Source: Austropuccinia psidii (Eukaryota > Basidiomycota > Pucciniomycetes > Pucciniales > Sphaerophragmiaceae). From it: a stretch of DNA of 64,000 nucleotides. The stretch spans positions 28,203,154 to 28,267,153 of the forward strand of contig JALGQZ010000016.1 in assembly GCA_023105745.1 (NCBI GenBank), read 5' to 3'. Below are positions 57,791 through 64,000 of this stretch, one piece after another. Below the pieces are notes generated by a model. It was not told the origin of the DNA, did no database searches, and worked only from the letters and a program-made list of their open reading frames with translations. Numbering within the stretch: the stretch's first letter is position 1; each line of letters begins with the position of its first letter. The position numbers and the translations under genes were made by a program.

Positions 57791-59520
57791 AATGAATGAT
57801 ATTGAAAAGTTACTACACTCCTTACCAAGAATGTCCACACCTCTAAATCAAAATGAGGGTACAAGAAATTCAAACCCACAAGTATTGTATTTAGAGAATT
57901 TACAAGTGAAGAATGTATTTTCCACTTCTTTCCATAACTTGGAACCATCAATGGGCCAAGTACCTATGAAAGAAGTACCAAAACTCAAAGAATAGCCTCA
58001 CTTTAGTGGTGAAGGAGAGTATGACCATATGGAATTCATCAAAGGTACTTACATGATTAAAGAAGATTTTTACTTGATAGCCAGGTTGGTAACAGAAAGA
58101 TTTAGCACCTTGTTTACCAGATCAGCCCATAAATGGTATATCAAGCTAAGACAGGCACATGGACACAAAAGTTGGACTTGGTGGAAAACCCAAATTATTA
58201 ACAAATGGACAAATGACGCTTGTATATTTCAAGTGGAAAAAGGCTTTTAATCTTCCAAATTCAATTCTGATAAAGACTAAGATTTACCATGGCTTTTCCA
58301 ACAGAAGGATGGATTAACAGCATTATATCTGGACATGTCAGAATTTGTGATTTACAGAAAATTTCTGAGACGATGTGGAGGTAACTTAGAGACTGTTGTC
58401 AAAATCAGGACTACTGAATAATCTTAAGCAGAAGATATTATAAATATATTGGAATAAGTAACCACCAGAACCATAATTGATTTTAGGAGAGTGAATCTCA
58501 AAACAAGGTTTAATACACCTTGGAAAGATTCTGTGGACAAAAACCCCAAAGAAAATTCTAATAATATAAAGTATAAATTTGCAGATATAATAAGAAAGTG
58601 CCATATTTACCAAAGCACAACACATTTACCTAATACATGTCTAAAAAAGGGAAAATCAATGAAATTGACATTGAGTAGGAACCTTATGTTGAAAAAGAAG
58701 ATGTCATTGATGACAATTCACATGATAAATCCTCCATATTTTCTGAACCACAAAAGATATAGAGAATATCAATGTCACATTTAACATCATTAAATCTTAT
58801 TCCAATTTTCCACAAATAAGTAATATTCAACTTGATTTATCAAAAATTAAATATGCACATCTTATGAAAACAAACCAAACAGAGGAAAAGGCTATACAGC
58901 TGGTAACTCCTGTATAAAAGAAGTGGTAATTTATAACAAACCCACTAAGCTTTTACTTTACCCAAGAGCCTTCTGCTCTTGTGTTGGAAAATATTTTCTT
59001 AAGAATTGTCTCCCAAACTTTGAAGATCAATTATTACCAATTGATGGAACTAAATTCAATAGTGCAAGTAATTCAATGAAAGCATTGGGCATATTTGATA
59101 CTACTTTCATATTTCCATAGATAAATGGAAATTTAAGAATAACTGTTGAATTTTTTGTTATGGCAAATTGCTCTAGTACCCATTTTATATTGGTAAATGA
59201 TTATTTAATTATGTATGGAATAAATTTACATAACAATAAAGACATATACTTCGGTTTTGGGGATAATAAGCATCAAAAATTTTCCTTCTTACCTTTAAGG
59301 GAGAAATTACACTAAAGAAAGTATCACCAGTCAACTTAGAGCTAGAAAAATTCAAGTCTTAATAGTTGAATGAAGCTGAAATAAATCTTAATCTTACTGA
59401 TAAACAGGAAAGTGAACTTTCTTGCCTTTTATATAACCACAGAGAAGCCTTTGCATCGGATAAAGAGCCACTAGGGGAAATTTTTGGTGATTAAGTGGAA
59501 ATTATTCTAAATATTGAAAT
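57782..59520 (+). pseudogene. Gypsy D gag end, zinc knuckle and protease relic
   Basis: Collinear with Gypsy B: PHFSGEGEYDHMEFIKG (58005), WYIKLRQAHGHKSWTWWKTQ (58134), FLRRCGGNLE-like block (58365), zinc knuckle CHIYQSTTHLPNTC (58600, second Cys lost), then a protease region where LDTGAFCTC has become LYPRAFCSC (58960), and DLLPIDGTKFNSASNSM-like text (59030). Stops are frequent (for example 57994, 58250, 59120). The catalytic Asp-Thr-Gly is gone, so the protease is dead. Confidence 0.85.
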
Positions 59521-61488
59521 TGTAAGGTTTGACTATGAAACAATAAGTAAAAATTACTAATATTTTACTTATTGTACTATGAATGTCCTTATAAATAAAA
59601 TGAATAAGATAAAAATAATTATAACAATAAAGAATTCTTACAATTATGGTGTGAAAATAATTATATTATTGAGTAAATATAATAACATAATTTATATTAT
59701 GAAAAAATAATATAATAAATAAATACATTAATATAAGATAGTTAATATATTTGGTAGCACTTTATTATTGTTACCAACAAATAATAAAGGCATAAAAAAT
59801 TGTTTTTTATTAATAAAAAACAATTAATAACAATAATATTACTAATATTAAAGTTATTAATTAATATAGATACTATTTATATTAAGTATAGAATCATTTA
59901 GAGTAATAATAGAGAGAAAATTATTATAATAAGAAGAAATAACCTACTTTTAATACTTGTTATAATAATTTTGAATACGTTTATGCCAAAAAATGTAAAT
60001 AAAACCTTTTTTAAATTGTATTTACAATAAATTTTAAGAGAAATTACAAATATTCTTAATTTTACGTGGAATTGAGGTTTTTAAGAGAATTTTAGACAAA
60101 ACAGTTAAATAAATATAATAATCACATCAAAGATGATGATTATAAAAAGATTATCTTTGGCCTTTCATAATATAAGAGCTTTATATATAAAGAATAAAGA
60201 AATTACCTTTTGATTTAAATATTTTAGTGTTTTGTAAGCATCTGAGGGGAAAACAGAGTAAAAAGAGCTCTATTTATAGTAAATACCTCCCTCCTAGAGT
60301 GCAGCAGGATTCTAGTAGATGGGTACTGATTCTTTCTACTAGAATTGATCAGTATTTTAAGGCTTGGTGATGATTACATCATGATCAAACCATCTTACCT
60401 CATAATTACGCCATTATTTAAAGTTATCACTATAACTCTAAGTTCGATGACATCATAGGCTTGGAAGAAGCGTAAACTTTGTGGATTTTATTAGTATTAA
60501 CCAGTTTTATCACTTATATGACTGTCAAACTCAAAATAAGATTACAGTGAGTGATCTTAAATGATCAAATTTAAGCTTAAACTTTGATCATTAATACCTT
60601 TTAAGTCATACCCGCTACAGCTATGATAAGAGTGGATTCTGATAGCTTTACATGTCCTAATTACACTGTCAAGAGAATTTCATTACATCATCAAAACTCT
60701 ATTTTTGATGATTTTTCTTGTAACTCATCTTTTCTGTCAAAATTTAATATTTTAAACTTCAAGCCATGATTTCAAGGGGTTATACCTTGAATATTATGAT
60801 AAAAAATACGTCATTATTCACGAATGAACTAGTAGAATTTGACTGATTACTTTTTTTTAAGTTTGGACCACTTTCACAACAAGGTGGTCAACAGCTCTAT
60901 TGATTTTAATCAATAATCCATTACAGGTTTTAACCTTGTTTATAGCTTGTAAAATAAAGTTCATTTCTGTGTTCCTATAGTAGTTACGTGGGGACTTTAT
61001 TACTGGTTTAGCACTCTATCATGTATATTTCAAAATATATTAGCTAAAATCCTTGAATATATGTGTTGACCAAAAAAGTGCATATATTCAGCTTAAATCC
61101 TTAAGTATTGACTTTGGAGATTAGATTCTTAATTGTTTTATGTGTATAATTTTATGAGGAATCCAATGGTACAATTCAGTTGACATGTTGTTTCATTGGT
61201 ATTTGAAATAATTAAGGATTAATGTTTTTTATAAGGTGTTATTACTTATAACTCTTTGAATATTGATTTTACAGATATGCAATAAAAATGGTATATGTGT
61301 ATTTTACCATGAGGAATCCAATGGTGTAATTTATCTCACATGTTTATTCATTTTATTTTAACTTAAACCAAGTCTTATGCTTATTTATGGCAGTTTTGTA
61401 GTTTCAAGGTAATTATTTTTAAGGTATAATTATTTTAAAGATTTCTTGTGACCTTTTTGGTTATGTGGTCATATCTCAAAGGTTTACA
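59521..61488 (-). repeat. Solo Gypsy LTR in Gypsy D
   Basis: 1968 bp; on plus it starts TGTAAGGTTTGACTATGAAAC, like the Gypsy A LTR, and ends TCTCAAAGGTTTACA. Flanks GAAAT (59516-59520) and GAAAG (61489-61493) are a 5-bp duplication with one change; the uninterrupted relatives have GGAAAGGCC at this place in the RT N-terminal region. No internal region remains. No gene inside. Confidence 0.85.
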
Positions 61489-64000
61489 GAAAGACCTTAC
61501 CCACCACTCTTGAGAAGACCTGCCTACCCAGAAAGCCCAAGCTCAAGAGAGGAAAATGAGCTCCATATTAAGGAACCTTTAGACCTGGGGGTAATAAGAA
61601 AGGTTGGCAAAAATGAGGAAGTAGAAATACCTAAACCAGTAATAGTGGCATGGCATAATGGAGAATCCAGAATTGCTTGGGACCTTAAAACTCTGAACAC
61701 TTACACTGTACAATACAGGTACCCAATACCAAAGATCTAAATTGCCCCACCCAAATATCTCAAGAAGTGTACATAAGTACTATGCATTCTGTTAAAGGAT
61801 TTCATCACAATGTAGTGACACCAAGGTCAAGAAAATACTTGAGAAATTATTCTTCATTGTGGGATGTATGTATATTTGAGAATGCCTTTTGGAATCAAAA
61901 ATGCACCTTCAAACTTCCAAAGGATGATGAATGAAGTCCCCCTGAATGACTTTTAAAAGAAGGGTTAATCATTAACATTGAAGATGATATTGTCTGTTGA
62001 AAGACTTGGGAGGAACATATATACAGATTATCAAGAGTTTTGCAAAAAAATTCAATCTTTAAATATGAAAATTTCTTTAAAGAAATGTCATTTTAGATCT
62101 AAAGAACTCAAAGCTCTGGGACATGTAGTATCTGGACTATGCCTTGGAATTGACAAAAGCCAGGTTGCAGCAGTGCTACTGAAACCTATGTCTCAGAACA
62201 AAGAATGAAATCAGTCATTTTTGGGGCTTGCAGGATATTAAATGAAACATATTAAAGATTTCTAATCCATAGCAAAGCATCTTTATATATTTTGCAACAA
62301 AGACACATTATTTTAGATTACTGTTGACAGGGTCAAAGCCTTTGAGTCTCTGAGAAAAGCTTTAACCACTTCTCCACTTTTGTTGATACTGAGATTTTGA
62401 GCTTCCCTTTAAGGTTTATATTGATTCATTGGGAGATGGGCTGGGTGCTGCACTTCATAAAGTCCAGATTATAAATGACAAACCTGTGGAAGGACCCATA
62501 TGTTTCATATCTAGACAAATCAAACCAACTGAAGCCAGATATGGGGAAAGTCAAATGGAGTGTTTATGCATTTTCTGGGCCTTGGAAAAACTTAATTACT
62601 TTCTGGGAGGATGTTTTTTTTTGAAGTATTACTTTCTGGGAGGATGTTCATTTGAAGTATTACTTTCTGGGAGGATGTTTTTTGAAGTAATAACAAATCT
62701 TAATTCTGTTAAATCAATTTTAAACATGAAAACACCCAACAGGCACATGCTCATATGGAAAATAGCCATACAAGAGTACAGAGGGAACATGACCATTGTG
62801 CACAAGGATGGCAATATTCACAAAAATGCAGAGGGACTAAGCAGATTGCCATTACCAAATGAAATTGATAATCCTTCTTTTTTACCAGAAGAATCTTCCC
62901 TAAAGATTGCAATAGAAGGAATTAGTGTTGCAGACCTGAACACCACATTCTTTGAGGAAGTAAGAAACAGTTATACTCAGGATAAGAATTGTAGCATCCT
63001 GAGCCAATTACTTAACAAAGACTCCAAAGATCACTCCTTAATACATGCCTTAGATGAAATATTGAAGAAATAATATGATTAAGGAATATTTCATCTACTG
63101 GATGGCATAATCTACCATAGAACAAAACACACATGTGTAATGACAGTTGTGGACAGAACCTTGATCAATCTTGTACTGAAAGAGTTCCATGAAAGCCCTT
63201 CTCAGGACGCCTATCTGAGTACAGAACAAGAGAGAAAGTCAAGACCTGTATATGGTGTCAAATGTGGCAAAAAGATGTTTCAGAGGATTTCAAAAACTGT
63301 GACATATGTCAAAAGGTCACCAAATCCACTGGCAAAAGACTTGGAAATATGATCAAAATCCAAGAACCCAGAAGACCTTGGGAAATTGTCCATATGGATT
63401 GGGTAACTGGCCTTCCACCAGGATGTGATAAAAGCTATAATGAATGCCTAGTGATTGCTGACAGGTTCAGTAAGACTCAAATCTTTTTTTCCATGTCACA
63501 AAGATGATACAGCCATGGATATAGCTCTTATGATATGGAATAGAGTAGTATCATGGACTGGCATATTAACAAAAATCATTAGTGACAGAGACCCCAAATT
63601 TACCTAAGCACTCTGGAAAAACCTTCACCAATTGTTTGGAACAAAGTTATCCTTCTCTAAAGCTTACCACCTGCAAATTGATGGTCTAGCTGAAAGAATG
63701 ATCCAAACTTTGGAAGACATGGTCAGAAGACTTTGTGCATATGGACTAGAATTTGAAAATTGTGATGGATTCACCCATGATTGGTGTATACTTTTTTCTG
63801 AACTAGAATTGGAATATAAAACATCAATCCATTCCAGTACCATCTAAACTCCTGTTATTCTAGAAAAAGGATGGAATCTCAAATTACCCCAAGATTCCTT
63901 GAGAAAATATTTGGTTAAAATACATCCCACAGCTAGTAGCTTCAAAGGAAGGTTATATAAATCCAGAAAGAATTCAGTAAGGTGCATGGAAGACTCATTT
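61489..64000 (+). pseudogene. Gypsy D RT, RNase H and integrase relic
   Basis: [20 protein letters not shown] (61491) and EVEIPKPVIVAWHNGESRI open the RT; the active site reads NIEDDIVC (about 61975) instead of [28 protein letters not shown] thumb at 62120. RNase H (62429-63073) keeps [12 protein letters not shown] and [19 protein letters not shown] but carries a triplicated insert at 62598-62690. Integrase: CDICQKVTKSTGK (63292), MDWVTGLPPGCDKSYNECLV (63394), SDRDPKFT near 63585 followed by a stop, and [13 protein letters not shown] (63680). Many stops and frameshifts. It runs out of the window before the chromodomain. Confidence 0.9.
62598..62690 (+). repeat. Short tandem triplication in Gypsy D RNase H
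   Basis: ACTTTCTGGGAGGATGTT plus TTGAAGTATT starts at 62598, 62631 and 62662 (periods 33 and 31 bp). The intact relatives have a single copy ([10 protein letters not shown]). The unequal units shift the frame between copies yet the region stays open. Confidence 0.8.

Larger units (their letters stand above)
47285..64000 (+). mobile_element. Ty3/Gypsy chromovirus, element D (old, interrupted three times)
   Basis: 5' LTR 47285-49022, then a primer-binding-like site and gag-pol on plus. The 3' LTR lies outside the window. It is interrupted by a MULE (50342-54707), gene unit B (about 54797-57780) and a solo LTR (59521-61488). Coding blocks are collinear with Gypsy A/B but full of stops and frameshifts, so this is the oldest of the three large elements. 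Confidence 0.9.

Noticed and set aside
1..64000. tRNA, rRNA or CRISPR loci
   Set aside because: No cloverleaf-like or conserved rRNA stretch and no regularly spaced repeat-spacer array was seen on visual reading; a covariance-model scan would be decisive.

Overview
The window looks like a repeat-dense, AT-rich rust-fungus genome. The Ty3/Gypsy polyproteins closely resemble those I know from the myrtle rust Austropuccinia psidii, whose large genome is full of such chromoviral elements. This assignment is family recognition from memory, not a database search. I found no intact core housekeeping gene, no rRNA, tRNA or CRISPR. Almost every coding stretch belongs to a transposable element or a broken relic. 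The exception is one unrecognised intron-containing gene present in two copies.

Layout. 1-2090: remnant of a Snf2-family ATPase abutting the 3' end of a Gypsy polyprotein. 2091-4300: non-coding with local repeats. 4300-7320: broken Copia element (minus). 7320-14700: PIF/Harbinger-like DNA transposon with transposase (plus), an unknown spliced ORF (plus) and a Myb/SANT-like second ORF (minus), interrupted by a probable solo LTR. 15230-17252: gene unit A (minus). 19040-46137: one old Copia element (minus) split by two insertions. The first is a solo Gypsy LTR (TSD ATTAT) that itself contains a full Gypsy element A (21754-32009, TSD ATAAT). The second is Gypsy B (34028-45018, TSD TTGA plus one base), whose 1384-residue pol is uninterrupted. 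46231-47284: 3' part of a second Copia. 47285 to the window end: old Gypsy D. It is interrupted by a Mutator-like element carrying a C-terminal OTU domain (50342-54707, 8-bp TSD), by gene unit B (about 54797-57780), and by another solo LTR (59521-61488).

The two copies of the unknown gene lie in inverted orientation 40 kb apart. Their first two exons and upstream DNA are almost identical. From the end of exon 2 onward they diverge sharply, and exon 3 (45 codons, same length in both) keeps only about 13 identical residues, while the flanking introns are clearly better conserved. This pattern suggests diversifying selection plus gene conversion and is the most interesting signal here. The second is a pair of overlapping open frames at the 5' end of gag, in the same +1 relation in three Gypsy copies of different age.

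Percent identities and counts are by-eye estimates. Splice sites were chosen from GT/AG motifs and reading-frame continuity and have no transcript support.
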